64,000 nt of DNA, taken from contig JAJPGY010000040.1 of NCBI GenBank assembly GCA_021325555.1, positions 248,001 to 312,000 on the forward strand. The letters run 5' to 3'. The notes under the pieces are model-generated. The model did not search any database, was not told the origin of the DNA, and saw only the letters and a program-made list of their open reading frames with translations. The position numbers and the translations under genes were made by a program. Source of the stretch: Pseudomonadota bacterium. Lineage in GTDB: Bacteria; Cyanobacteriota; Vampirovibrionia; Obscuribacterales; Obscuribacteraceae. How positions within the stretch are numbered: the first letter of the stretch is position 1; every line of letters begins with the position of its first letter. Positions 52,454 through 60,653 of the stretch are shown here, in pieces.

Positions 52454-52496
52454 CCCGGCTCAACGAGCCTGCGGTGCAGAAAGTTCAACCGCTGGC

Positions 52497-54167
52497 TCAG
52501 ATTGGCGGCAGGACGTAGCTGAAGGCGGCGCCCGCGGAAAGCTTCAGGCTCACGGTGACGTCGAACTGGTGCTCGAAAAGGTCCTTCTTCTCGGCAAAGG
52601 CCCAGGCCTCCGGCTCGCAGGTCTCCCCCGGGCGCAGGGTCAGCTCGACGCTGACGGCGCGGCGGTCGAGCTTGCTTTTCGAGGCCGGCTCCAGCGACAC
52701 CTTGACGGAGTCCACCACCTGCCGGTGGCTGCGGTCGAGCGCCTCCGCCAGGCGCAGAACAGCCGCCATGTCGGCCACCAGCTTGCGGCTTGCCTGGGGG
52801 ACGGCGGCAAAGGCCTCGTGCGACTCCTTGGGGAAGCTGCCGCGATGGTAGCGGGCGATGCAGGCGATCAGGTTGACCTCCTCCTCGGAATGCCCGAGCA
52901 GCCCGCCGTTCTTGATCAGGTAATAGGAGTGCTTGTGATGCCCGTTGCGCCCGATGAAGCTGCCGACATCGTGCAGCATGGCCGCCGACCAGAGGAGGTG
53001 CCCGACCGGCTCCGGGTACTGGTGCAGCAGCCAGTTGGTCTGCAGGAAGATCTCCGCGGCCAGGCGCGCCACCTGCTCGGCGTGCTCGACGCTGGCGCGG
53101 TACTTGTCCAGAAGCGCGTGCACGCTGTCGGAGCGCGGGTCCTTGTGATGATCCAGCCCGCAATCCAGCCAGCCGGTCTGCAGGAAGCGGTCGACCACGA
53201 CACCCTCGCGCAGCGCCGCCGTGCAGACGGTCATCTCCTTGACAGCCAGGGAGCGCATCGTCTCCAGGGCGACGATTGACCCGGCCAGGATGGTCTGGTT
53301 GCGATCGGCGCTCACCCCCTCGACCCTCAGCCCGGCAAGCGCCTTCTCCTCCACCTCGGCGACAACCCTCTCCAGGTTCTTGATCGGCAGCCGGTACCCT
53401 TGCAGCTCGGCGCCGGGCCGGCCGCTGCGGTCCCGATCCAGCCTGGCAAGGGCCTGAATGGTCCCCGATGTGCCGATGAGCTGCCCGGCGCCGCCCAGCT
53501 CGGCTATCTTCGAGGCCGCCGGGCGCAGCATGCCCCGCACCTCGTCATGGAGATGCCTTATGCTCTCGGGCGAGGGCTGCCCCTTGCGGAAGAACCGCTG
53601 CGTGAGCCTGGCGGCGCCCAGCTTGTACGACTCGGAGAAATGGCGCTGGAGGCGGTCGCCGACGATGATCTCGGTGGAGCCGCCGCCTATATCGACAATG
53701 GCGAACGTTCCCTTAAGCTCAGGCATGCTCCAGAGCACGCCCAGGTAGATGAGCCGAGCCTCCTCCCGCCCGGAGATCATCTTGGCGTCAATCTCCAGCT
53801 CGTCGCGGATGCGGGTGAGAAGGTCCTCGCCGTTCTTGGACTCTCGCACCGCCGATGTGGCGACAGCGATGACGGCGGTCGCCCCTTTCTGCACGGCCTT
53901 GCCCTTCATGTCGCGCAGGATGCGGATGGCCGAGCGGGCGGCGTCCTCGTCGATGTAATGGGCGTCCAGCGACTTGCGGATGAGCGGCATCGCCTCGCGG
54001 ACCCGGGTTATGACGTCGAAGCGATCGCGGTCGGGCGTCGCCTGGCAAACGATCATGTGGAAGGAGTTGGTGCCCATGTCCACGCAGGCGAGCACCGGGC
54101 CGCCCTGGACCCGAACCCAGGACTTGCTTCTTGTCTTCGTCCGGGACGGGTGCCGCTGGGTCTTCAT
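52497..54167 (-). CDS. exopolyphosphatase/guanosine pentaphosphate phosphatase (Ppx/GppA)
   Basis: 556 residues. N-terminal actin-like fold: 'VLACVDMGTNSFHMIVCQ', 'AVIAVATSAVRESKNGEDLL', 'FAIVDIGGGSTEIIVGD' and 'LIGTSGTIQALA'. The C-terminal HD-type domain has 'EHAEQVARLAAEIFLQT' and 'SAAMLHDVGSFIGRNGHHKHSYYLI'. It hydrolyses polyphosphate, pppGpp or both. The frame is open upstream but opposes the methyltransferase gene at 54220, so ATG 54167 is used. Confidence 0.92.
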   Translation of the reverse strand: MKTQRHPSRTKTRSKSWVRVQGGPVLACVDMGTNSFHMIVCQATPDRDRFDVITRVREAMPLIRKSLDAHYIDEDAARSAIRILRDMKGKAVQKGATAVIAVATSAVRESKNGEDLLTRIRDELEIDAKMISGREEARLIYLGVLWSMPELKGTFAIVDIGGGSTEIIVGDRLQRHFSESYKLGAARLTQRFFRKGQPSPESIRHLHDEVRGMLRPAASKIAELGGAGQLIGTSGTIQALARLDRDRSGRPGAELQGYRLPIKNLERVVAEVEEKALAGLRVEGVSADRNQTILAGSIVALETMRSLAVKEMTVCTAALREGVVVDRFLQTGWLDCGLDHHKDPRSDSVHALLDKYRASVEHAEQVARLAAEIFLQTNWLLHQYPEPVGHLLWSAAMLHDVGSFIGRNGHHKHSYYLIKNGGLLGHSEEEVNLIACIARYHRGSFPKESHEAFAAVPQASRKLVADMAAVLRLAEALDRSHRQVVDSVKVSLEPASKSKLDRRAVSVELTLRPGETCEPEAWAFAEKKDLFEHQFDVTVSLKLSAGAAFSYVLPPI

Positions 54168-54189
54168 CTCTCGTTGGTCTCTCCGCGCA

Positions 54190-54207
54190 CAACTACAATG
54201 ATAGTTG
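54190..54207. promoter_or_regulatory. inverted repeat between ppx and the methyltransferase-desaturase locus
   Basis: CAACTA (54190-54195) and TAGTTG (54202-54207) with a 6-base spacer containing part of TACAAT (54194-54199, a -10-like hexamer). It lies 12 bases before ATG 54220 in the 52-base divergent gap and could be the operator controlling the 54220-58877 genes. Confidence 0.35.
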
Positions 54208-54219
54208 ATGGGAAGCGCT

Positions 54220-55242
54220 ATGAAATCGGGAATCAAGAAGGTCGCCGTCGCCTGCAACACGTGCGGGGCCGACGACGCCGAGTTCGTCACCGAGGGGTCC
54301 GAGCACGAGTACACGGACACTACCGACGACGTCTTCACCGTCGTGCGCTGCCGCGCCTGCGGGCTCTTCTATCTCAACCCGCGCCCGGACGTCTCCGAAC
54401 TCAAGACAATCTATCCGGACAGCTACTACGCCTATCACCTGCAGAAGCAGGCCGGCACCTGCGAAAACCGCCGCTCCCCGCTTTATCAGGCCCGCCGCTT
54501 CGTCTATCTGAGCAGGCTCCGCAAGGCTCTCCGGCTCTGCCCGGACACGGTGAATCCCTCCGTCCTCGACGTGGGCTGCGCCGACGGTCGCGCGCTCAAC
54601 TGGTACAAGCAGCTCCCGGAGATCGCCGTGGAGACCTACGGGGTCGACTTCGACGAGCCCGCGGTGGCGAGAGCCCGCCAGGCGGGGCATCGCGTCTTTC
54701 TGGGCAGGTTCGAGGAGGCGGAGATCCCCGGCGAGATGTTCGATCTCGTTGTGGCCACGCACGTGATCGAGCACGTCGCCGATCCCAAAGCCTTTGCCCG
54801 CAAGGCTTTCCAGGTGCTCAAGCCGGGCGGCATCTTCCTTTGCGAGACCCCCAACGCCGACGCGGCAGACGCGCGCCTTTTCCGCAACCGCCACTGGGGC
54901 GGCTACCATTTCCCGCGCCACTGGGTGCTGTATACGCCGCAGTCGCTCAGGCGCCTGGCCGCCGAGGTCGGCTTCGAGGTCGTGCGCCTGGACTTCCATC
55001 CGGCCCCGGCCTTCTGGAACTGGACCTTTCATTCCCTGATCGGCTCGCTGGGCCCGCCCGGCGCCAGGGGAGCGATGCGCCATCTGGCCGACCGCCTATT
55101 TCCGCCGGTGGCGTTTCAGGAGAACAACCTGAGGAACCTTCTGGCAGTGTCGCTTTTCACCTCGGTGGATCTGCTCATCAAAGCCGCCACGGGACAGACC
55201 TCCAACATGGCCGCCGTGCTCCGGCGCCCCGTTTACAAGTGA
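54220..55242 (+). CDS. zinc-ribbon SAM methyltransferase (first paralogue)
   Basis: 340 residues. An N-terminal zinc-ribbon-like module with Cys pairs 'CNTCGA' and 'VRCRACGLFYLNPRPD' precedes a class I methyltransferase: motif I 'VLDVGCADGRALNWY', 'VDFDEPAVARAR', 'VIEHVADP' and 'LKPGGIFLCETPN'. The C-terminal 'HWGGYHFPRHWVLYTP' is typical of a group acting on glycans or lipids. Full-length similarity to 57876-58877 (shared 'TTDDVFTVVRCR', 'YLNPRPDVSEL', 'TGQTSNM') shows duplication. ATG 54220 has GGAAGC upstream. Confidence 0.85.
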   Translation: MKSGIKKVAVACNTCGADDAEFVTEGSEHEYTDTTDDVFTVVRCRACGLFYLNPRPDVSELKTIYPDSYYAYHLQKQAGTCENRRSPLYQARRFVYLSRLRKALRLCPDTVNPSVLDVGCADGRALNWYKQLPEIAVETYGVDFDEPAVARARQAGHRVFLGRFEEAEIPGEMFDLVVATHVIEHVADPKAFARKAFQVLKPGGIFLCETPNADAADARLFRNRHWGGYHFPRHWVLYTPQSLRRLAAEVGFEVVRLDFHPAPAFWNWTFHSLIGSLGPPGARGAMRHLADRLFPPVAFQENNLRNLLAVSLFTSVDLLIKAATGQTSNMAAVLRRPVYK

Positions 55243-55317
55243 TATTATTGGGAACAATTTATCTGCGGTGTCCCGGCATCCCGGTCCGGCTTCCCTGAAC
55301 GCTCACCCGGTCAACGA

Positions 55318-57861
55318 ATGCAGAATCTGGCGGATTTTCTCAAGCGCGCCAAGCCCAGATGGTATCGCGCAGCCCTCGATGTGATCGTATGGGGCTGGGG
55401 GCGGATCGCGCTTGCAATCGGGCTCTTCCTCTGGCGCCCGTGCCCGCTTACCTTTCTCCTGGCGTTTTTGCTCATCGCCTCCGGCATGGGCATCCTGGTG
55501 GCCCTTTCCCACGAGGCCCAGCATTCGGCGCTATTGCGCTCGCGGAGGTGGAATAACCTGGCCGGCGCCTGGCTCTGCGCCTACCCGGTCGGCTCCATCT
55601 ACGGCACCTCGCGGGCGGTGCATCTTGCCCACCACAAGTACCTTAACACCAACCTCGACCCCGACCGGCACTTCCACGTTGAGGACGACAAATCCTCTCC
55701 GGGGCGGTTCGCGCTTTACTTTCTCAAGCTGCTCGCCGGCGGGCAGCTTTACACGAGCATCATCGTCAACGGCTTCCTGCGCGGCAGGCAGTCGGCGCGC
55801 TCGCCGGCGGACAATGTCGTCGTCCTGCCGCGCCGGCGCTACCCGGAGATCTTGAACCTTGCCCTGGTGCAGGCGATCATCTTCGCCTGCCTCTGGCTGA
55901 TATCAGGCTGGTGGTGGCTTTACTTCGCCCTCTGGGTGGCGCCTGTAGTCACCTGGGGCACCTGCCTGGGTTACCTGCGCGGCTTCATCGATCACGCGCG
56001 GCTTGCCGACGACGACCCGGAACGCTCGGGCGAGCGGTTGGTGAGCGTCCCGCGCCCGGCGCTGCTCGACCGGCTTTTCCTCACCGGTCTCGATTTTCAT
56101 TTCCATGCCGAGCACCACTTCTTCCCCTCCGTGCCCCATTATTACCTGCCCGGACTTCACGAGATCCTGCAAGCGGACCCGCAGTGGCGGGCTCGTTATC
56201 TGGTGCGCCGGAGCTATGTCAGCTTCCTTGCCGATTACTGGCGGCAGATATGCCGGGGAAAAAGGAGCCGGTCCACCGAGCGCATGGTCGATCAGCCCGG
56301 CAGGATCAAATGCGGCAAGCCGAAGGTCCTGTTCATTCAAGCCAAGCTGCCGCCCTCCTTCTGGGGGATGGAGTACGCGGCGCCTTACGGCGGCTTCCGC
56401 TACCCCAATCCGCCGCTGGGCCTGCTCACCCTGGCCGGGGCGATCTCGCCCGACTATGAGGTGGAGCTGCGCGATGAAAACGTGGGCGAGGTCGCCCACC
56501 CGACCGACGCGGACGTCGTGGGCATCAGCGGGACGCTGCTCCACGTCTTCCACGTCAACCGGGTGATCGAGCTGGCCAGGTACTTCAAGAGCCAGGGAAA
56601 AGTCGTCTGCGTAGGCGGGCCGGTGGCCAACCTGGCACCGGATACGGTGCGACCTTACTGCGACGTTCTCTTCGAGGGCGAGGGCGAGTACACCTGGCCT
56701 CGGTTCCTCAAAGACTACCAGAACGGGGACTTTCGCGACACATACAGCCAGGTCGACAAGATAAGCATGGACGACTCGCCGCTGCCGCGCATCGACCTCA
56801 TCGACGCCAGAAATTACGCGGCCGGTCAGATCCAGACCACGCGGGGATGCCCCTTTACCTGCGAGTTCTGCGACATCATCGTCATGTACGGGCGGAAGGT
56901 TCGCTGCAAACCGATCGGCAAAGTTCTCCGGGAGGTGGAGCTCTGGGCGGAAGCCGGGCAGCAGCTCATCTTCTTTTCCGACGACAACTTCGTCGGCAAC
57001 CGGCCGTACTGCAAGGAGCTCCTGCGCAAGCTTGTCGAGTTCAACTCCCGGCGCCGGCATCCGATCTCTTTCTACACGCAGGCGAGCATAGACACGGCCA
57101 GAGATCCCGAGCTGATGGAGCTGCTGCGCGACGCCAATTTCGCCGGCGTCTTCATCGGCATCGAAAGCCCCCGCCAGTCGGCGCTGGCCGAGGCGAGCAA
57201 GGTGCAGAACGTGCACACGGAGGATCTGGCCGAGGCCGTGCACACGATCCAGTCTTACGGCCTCTTCGTCTCCGGCGGCATGATAGTCGGATTCGATCAC
57301 GACGATCCGCGGATCTTCGACGAGCAGTACGACTTCTTGCAGCGGGCCGGGGTGGTGTTCGCGCAGCTGAGCCTGCTGGAGGCCATGCCCAGGACGCCGC
57401 TCTGGGAGCGCATGAAACAGGCCGGCCGCTTGCTGGAATACCGCGAGGGGCTTTACACCAACATCATGCCGCTCAACATGACCTACGAGCAGCTCGTCAA
57501 CGGTTATGCGGATCTGATCCGCCGCGTTTACTCCTATGACAGCTACGCTGCCAGATACCTGACCAGCCTCAGCTACATGCGCGGCTACACGTTCCCCCAC
57601 GACCGGCCGGCGCCGCGCCTGCAAAATCTGGTCAGCCTGGCCAGAACGCTGGGCTACTACCTCTGCCCGACCGACCCCGGGCGGGTGAGGTTCCTGGTCA
57701 AGATGATCTGGGGGACGCTAAGGCTGCAACCCCGCGCCTGGCGCTGGACGATGCGTTACCTCTGCAACTACATACATTTTTCCAGGTTCGCCAGGGTAAA
57801 CGTCATGGTGGTGCTGGCGCCGATGACCGGCCAGCCGGCGCCGGCTGCCAGGGCCTCCTGA
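55318..57861 (+). CDS. fatty-acid desaturase fused to a radical SAM enzyme
   Basis: 847 residues in one open frame. Residues 1-320: membrane desaturase with histidine boxes HEAQH (65-69), HLAHH (102-106) and HFHAEHH (261-267), and membrane helices around 35-60, 175-215. Residues about 335-470: a Rossmann-like part resembling a cobalamin-binding domain ('PPLGLLTLAGAISPDYEVELRDENVG', 'GKVVCVGGPV') but without DxHxxG. From about 490: radical SAM core, C511, C515, C518 in 'RGCPFTCEFCD', and 'GGMIVGFDHDDPRIF', 'PRTPLWERMKQAGRL' as in the HpnP/DUF4070-type group. Such enzymes methylate or rearrange unactivated carbons. Flanked on the same strand by two paralogous methyltransferases. No ribosome site is visible. 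Confidence 0.88.
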   Translation: MQNLADFLKRAKPRWYRAALDVIVWGWGRIALAIGLFLWRPCPLTFLLAFLLIASGMGILVALSHEAQHSALLRSRRWNNLAGAWLCAYPVGSIYGTSRAVHLAHHKYLNTNLDPDRHFHVEDDKSSPGRFALYFLKLLAGGQLYTSIIVNGFLRGRQSARSPADNVVVLPRRRYPEILNLALVQAIIFACLWLISGWWWLYFALWVAPVVTWGTCLGYLRGFIDHARLADDDPERSGERLVSVPRPALLDRLFLTGLDFHFHAEHHFFPSVPHYYLPGLHEILQADPQWRARYLVRRSYVSFLADYWRQICRGKRSRSTERMVDQPGRIKCGKPKVLFIQAKLPPSFWGMEYAAPYGGFRYPNPPLGLLTLAGAISPDYEVELRDENVGEVAHPTDADVVGISGTLLHVFHVNRVIELARYFKSQGKVVCVGGPVANLAPDTVRPYCDVLFEGEGEYTWPRFLKDYQNGDFRDTYSQVDKISMDDSPLPRIDLIDARNYAAGQIQTTRGCPFTCEFCDIIVMYGRKVRCKPIGKVLREVELWAEAGQQLIFFSDDNFVGNRPYCKELLRKLVEFNSRRRHPISFYTQASIDTARDPELMELLRDANFAGVFIGIESPRQSALAEASKVQNVHTEDLAEAVHTIQSYGLFVSGGMIVGFDHDDPRIFDEQYDFLQRAGVVFAQLSLLEAMPRTPLWERMKQAGRLLEYREGLYTNIMPLNMTYEQLVNGYADLIRRVYSYDSYAARYLTSLSYMRGYTFPHDRPAPRLQNLVSLARTLGYYLCPTDPGRVRFLVKMIWGTLRLQPRAWRWTMRYLCNYIHFSRFARVNVMVVLAPMTGQPAPAARAS

Positions 57862-57875
57862 GTTACAATTGCCCG

Positions 57876-58877
57876 ATGAAGTCCAACATCAAGAAAGTTG
57901 AGACCAGTTGCAACAACTGCGGGTCGACGAGCACGGAGTTCGTGACGGCCGGCTGCGAGCACGAGTACGACAACACGACCGACGACGTCTTTACGGTGGT
58001 GCGCTGCAGGCAATGCGGCCTGGTTTATCTGAACCCGCGCCCGGACGTCTCCGAGCTGCCTACCATCTATCCCCCCAACTACTACGCCTACAGCATCGAG
58101 GACAGCTACGACGAAGGGCAGCGCGGCAACCTGTACTACAAGCTGCGCTACTCGATGATCCTTGCCGGGCTGGAGCACTGCCTGAGCTTAGTGCCCCGAG
58201 GCAAAATCCGCGTCCTCGATATAGGCTGCGCTGACGGGCACGTGCTCAACTGGTTTCGCCGCGTGCGCACGCACCAGGTGGAGACATACGGCGTGGACAT
58301 GAACGAAGCGGCCGTGGAAAAGGCGAAAGCCAGGGGGCACACGGTCTGGGCCGGGCGCTTCGAGGATGTCGCGGTGGAGCCGGGCTACTTCGACTTCATC
58401 TGGGCCAGCCACATCATCGAGCACGTGCCCGATCCCAGGGGATTCACGAGAAAGGCCTTCGAGTCTCTCAAGCCCGGCGGCATCTTCTGGTTCTGGACCC
58501 CCAACATAGACTCCATAGACGCCAGGTGGTTTGCCGACCGCCACTGGGGCGCCTATCATTTCCCGCGCCACTGGGTGTTTTACAGCCCGCGCTCGGTAAA
58601 GCACCTGGCCGCGGCCACCGGCTTCGAGCTGGCCGGCATCGAGTATCAGCCCAACGCCATCTTCTGGGTGTGGACCTTCCACTCGCTGGCCCGCTCCAAT
58701 CCGCTGCTCAGCCGTTACGCCGACCGGCTGTTTCCGCCAATCACCTGGTCGCAGACCACTCTGGCCAACTTTCTGCGCAACGGCTTTTTCGCCGGCGTGG
58801 ACACGCTCATCAAGCTGTGCACGGGTCAAACATCAAACATGGGTGTGGCCTTCCGCAAGCCGCAGGCGGAACCATAG
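57876..58877 (+). CDS. zinc-ribbon SAM methyltransferase (second paralogue)
   Basis: 333 residues, 14 bases after the fusion gene. Same order as 54220-55242: 'CNNCGS' and 'VRCRQCGLVYLNPRPD', motif I 'VLDIGCADGHVLNWF', 'VDMNEAAVEKAK', 'IIEHVPDP', 'LKPGGIFWFWTPN' and 'HWGAYHFPRHWVFY'. The paralogues most likely modify two positions or two stages of one product together with the desaturase-radical SAM protein. Its 3' end overlaps the convergent kinase gene by 45 bases. Confidence 0.87.
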   Translation: MKSNIKKVETSCNNCGSTSTEFVTAGCEHEYDNTTDDVFTVVRCRQCGLVYLNPRPDVSELPTIYPPNYYAYSIEDSYDEGQRGNLYYKLRYSMILAGLEHCLSLVPRGKIRVLDIGCADGHVLNWFRRVRTHQVETYGVDMNEAAVEKAKARGHTVWAGRFEDVAVEPGYFDFIWASHIIEHVPDPRGFTRKAFESLKPGGIFWFWTPNIDSIDARWFADRHWGAYHFPRHWVFYSPRSVKHLAAATGFELAGIEYQPNAIFWVWTFHSLARSNPLLSRYADRLFPPITWSQTTLANFLRNGFFAGVDTLIKLCTGQTSNMGVAFRKPQAEP

Positions 58878-60653
58878 CGTGCTGCCGCCGCCCTCGGTGG
58901 CCCGCACGCCGATGGCGCCGCCATGCTGCTCGATGATCGCTTTGCAGATCGGCAGCCCCAGCCCGGTGCCTTTCCTCCTCTTCCCATCGGGCGCGTGAGC
59001 CTGCTCGTATTTCTCGAAAATGGATTTTTCGGAGCCGGCGGGGATTCCGCAGCCGTGATCGATTACCTGCACTTCCGAATAGCCGCTTTCCTCCGTCATC
59101 TTGACCTCCACCTCGCCGCCCTCGTCGGAGAACTTTATGGCGTTGGACAGAAGGTTGACCATCACCTGCACTATCCTGTCGAAGTCGGCCACGGCTATCT
59201 GCGACCGTTTGCAGGCCGTGATCCGGACACCCTGCTGCTCGGCAAAACCTTGCACGGCATCGATTGCCCGCTCCACAACATCCGACAGATCGAGCTCGGC
59301 GGGGGAGATGACCAGTTTGCCGGCCTCCATCTTCTCGATGTCGAGCAGGTCGTTTATCAAACCGATCAACCGCGTGATGCCCACCTCCGCGCTCTGCAAC
59401 CGCTTTTCCCCATTTTCGGAAAGCTGGCCGTAAGCTCCGCTCGACAAAAGCGAGAGCAGGGCGCGCAGCGACGTCAGCGGCGTGCGCAGCTCGTGGCTTA
59501 TCATGGCGACAAACTCCTGCTTCAGGCGCTCGACTTCTTTGCGATCGCTTATGTCGTGGGCAACGCAGAAAAGCGACTGCTCCGGCTCCGACCAGTTGAG
59601 CGACCACAACGTGTGAACTGTCCGGCCGCCAGCGGACAGGACACGATTCTCCACGTTGACGAGCAGCTTCTTTCTCCGTATCTCATCGAGCGCCTCGCGA
59701 AATTTGTCGCTGTCTTCCTTGACTATGATCTCCGAGAAATGCCTGCCGGTGAGCTTGTCGGGGGCATACCCCCACACGTGCATCGATGCCGGGTTGACGG
59801 CGGTGAAAACACCATCGGCGTTTATCGAGCAGATGACGTCGACCGCGTTGTCCAGGATCGCCCTCTCCCTGCGCCTGGCATCGGCCAGGTCCTGAGCCAT
59901 CCTATGGAAGAAGAGATCCAGCTCGCCTATCTCGTCTTTCCCGCCCACGGGCGCGGCCAGCCTCTGCTGTCTCGCCAGCCGGCCCGTGTTGTCCGTGAGG
60001 ACCTTCAGGCGGCTGGTGATGCCCCTGCTGAACAGGTAGGTCATAGACAGCGCCAGAACAACCGTGGCAAGCATTCCCCCGTAGATGACGGCTTGAATCC
60101 GTCCCCGGCTGCGAGCCTGCGCTTCGGGGCTGGCCTCCACGGTGCGCTCCGCGTTTTTCAGCAAGGGATCGAGGTCATCGGCTACCCTGTCCATGCACTT
60201 GTACATGTGCTCGAAAAACGCCCTCCCCTCCAGCATCGCAATAACGCTCATCGGTCGGCCGGCCGAGCGCTCCATCTCGCCGGCCACGGCAAAGAGCCGA
60301 TCTATGTCGCTGCTTGTCCTGGCCAGCTGGTCGAGCTGCTGGCGCTCGTTCTTCACCAGCGAGGCAAGCTTCCACATCTCGTTGACCACCTGCGCCCGGC
60401 GGTCCCCGTAGTCCTTCAGGAACGAGCGTTCCCTGCTCAAGTAGTAGGCCAGGAGATTGGAGCCCGAAGAGACCAGCTGGCGGAGCATGATGTTGATGTG
60501 CGTGACCACCTCGCGCGAGTGCGCCTCCTGCTGGACCTCCGTCTCGGCCTGGCGGAGCAGGGAGGCCAGGCTGCCCAGGAGGACGAAGACGACCAGGAGA
60601 GGCACTACAACGATAATCAAGCCCCTGTGGCTAATCTTGAGCTGAAGGTTCAT
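58833..60653 (-). CDS. membrane histidine kinase with HAMP and PAS domains
   Basis: 606 residues. Two membrane helices (about 10-31 and 188-208) enclose a helical sensor of about 155 residues. HAMP ('GITSRLKVLTDNTGRLAR') and PAS ('DNAVDVICSINADGVFTAVNPASMHVWGYAPDKLTG', about 265-375) domains follow. The kinase core has H387 in 'MISHELRTPLTS', 'LVNLLSNAIKFSD', 'VIDHGCGIP' and 'GTGLGLPICKAI'. It is a paralogue of the kinase at 12278. ATG 60653 overlaps the end of the upstream MshEN-repeat gene by 23 bases, so the two are probably co-expressed. No response regulator is adjacent. Confidence 0.92.
   Translation of the reverse strand: MNLQLKISHRGLIIVVVPLLVVFVLLGSLASLLRQAETEVQQEAHSREVVTHINIMLRQLVSSGSNLLAYYLSRERSFLKDYGDRRAQVVNEMWKLASLVKNERQQLDQLARTSSDIDRLFAVAGEMERSAGRPMSVIAMLEGRAFFEHMYKCMDRVADDLDPLLKNAERTVEASPEAQARSRGRIQAVIYGGMLATVVLALSMTYLFSRGITSRLKVLTDNTGRLARQQRLAAPVGGKDEIGELDLFFHRMAQDLADARRRERAILDNAVDVICSINADGVFTAVNPASMHVWGYAPDKLTGRHFSEIIVKEDSDKFREALDEIRRKKLLVNVENRVLSAGGRTVHTLWSLNWSEPEQSLFCVAHDISDRKEVERLKQEFVAMISHELRTPLTSLRALLSLLSSGAYGQLSENGEKRLQSAEVGITRLIGLINDLLDIEKMEAGKLVISPAELDLSDVVERAIDAVQGFAEQQGVRITACKRSQIAVADFDRIVQVMVNLLSNAIKFSDEGGEVEVKMTEESGYSEVQVIDHGCGIPAGSEKSIFEKYEQAHAPDGKRRKGTGLGLPICKAIIEQHGGAIGVRATEGGGSTLWFRLRLAEGHTHV

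Noticed and set aside
53400..55298. 632-codon plus-strand frame
   Set aside because: It overlaps Ppx/GppA on one side and the methyltransferase in another frame; Arg/Gly-rich nonsense composition.
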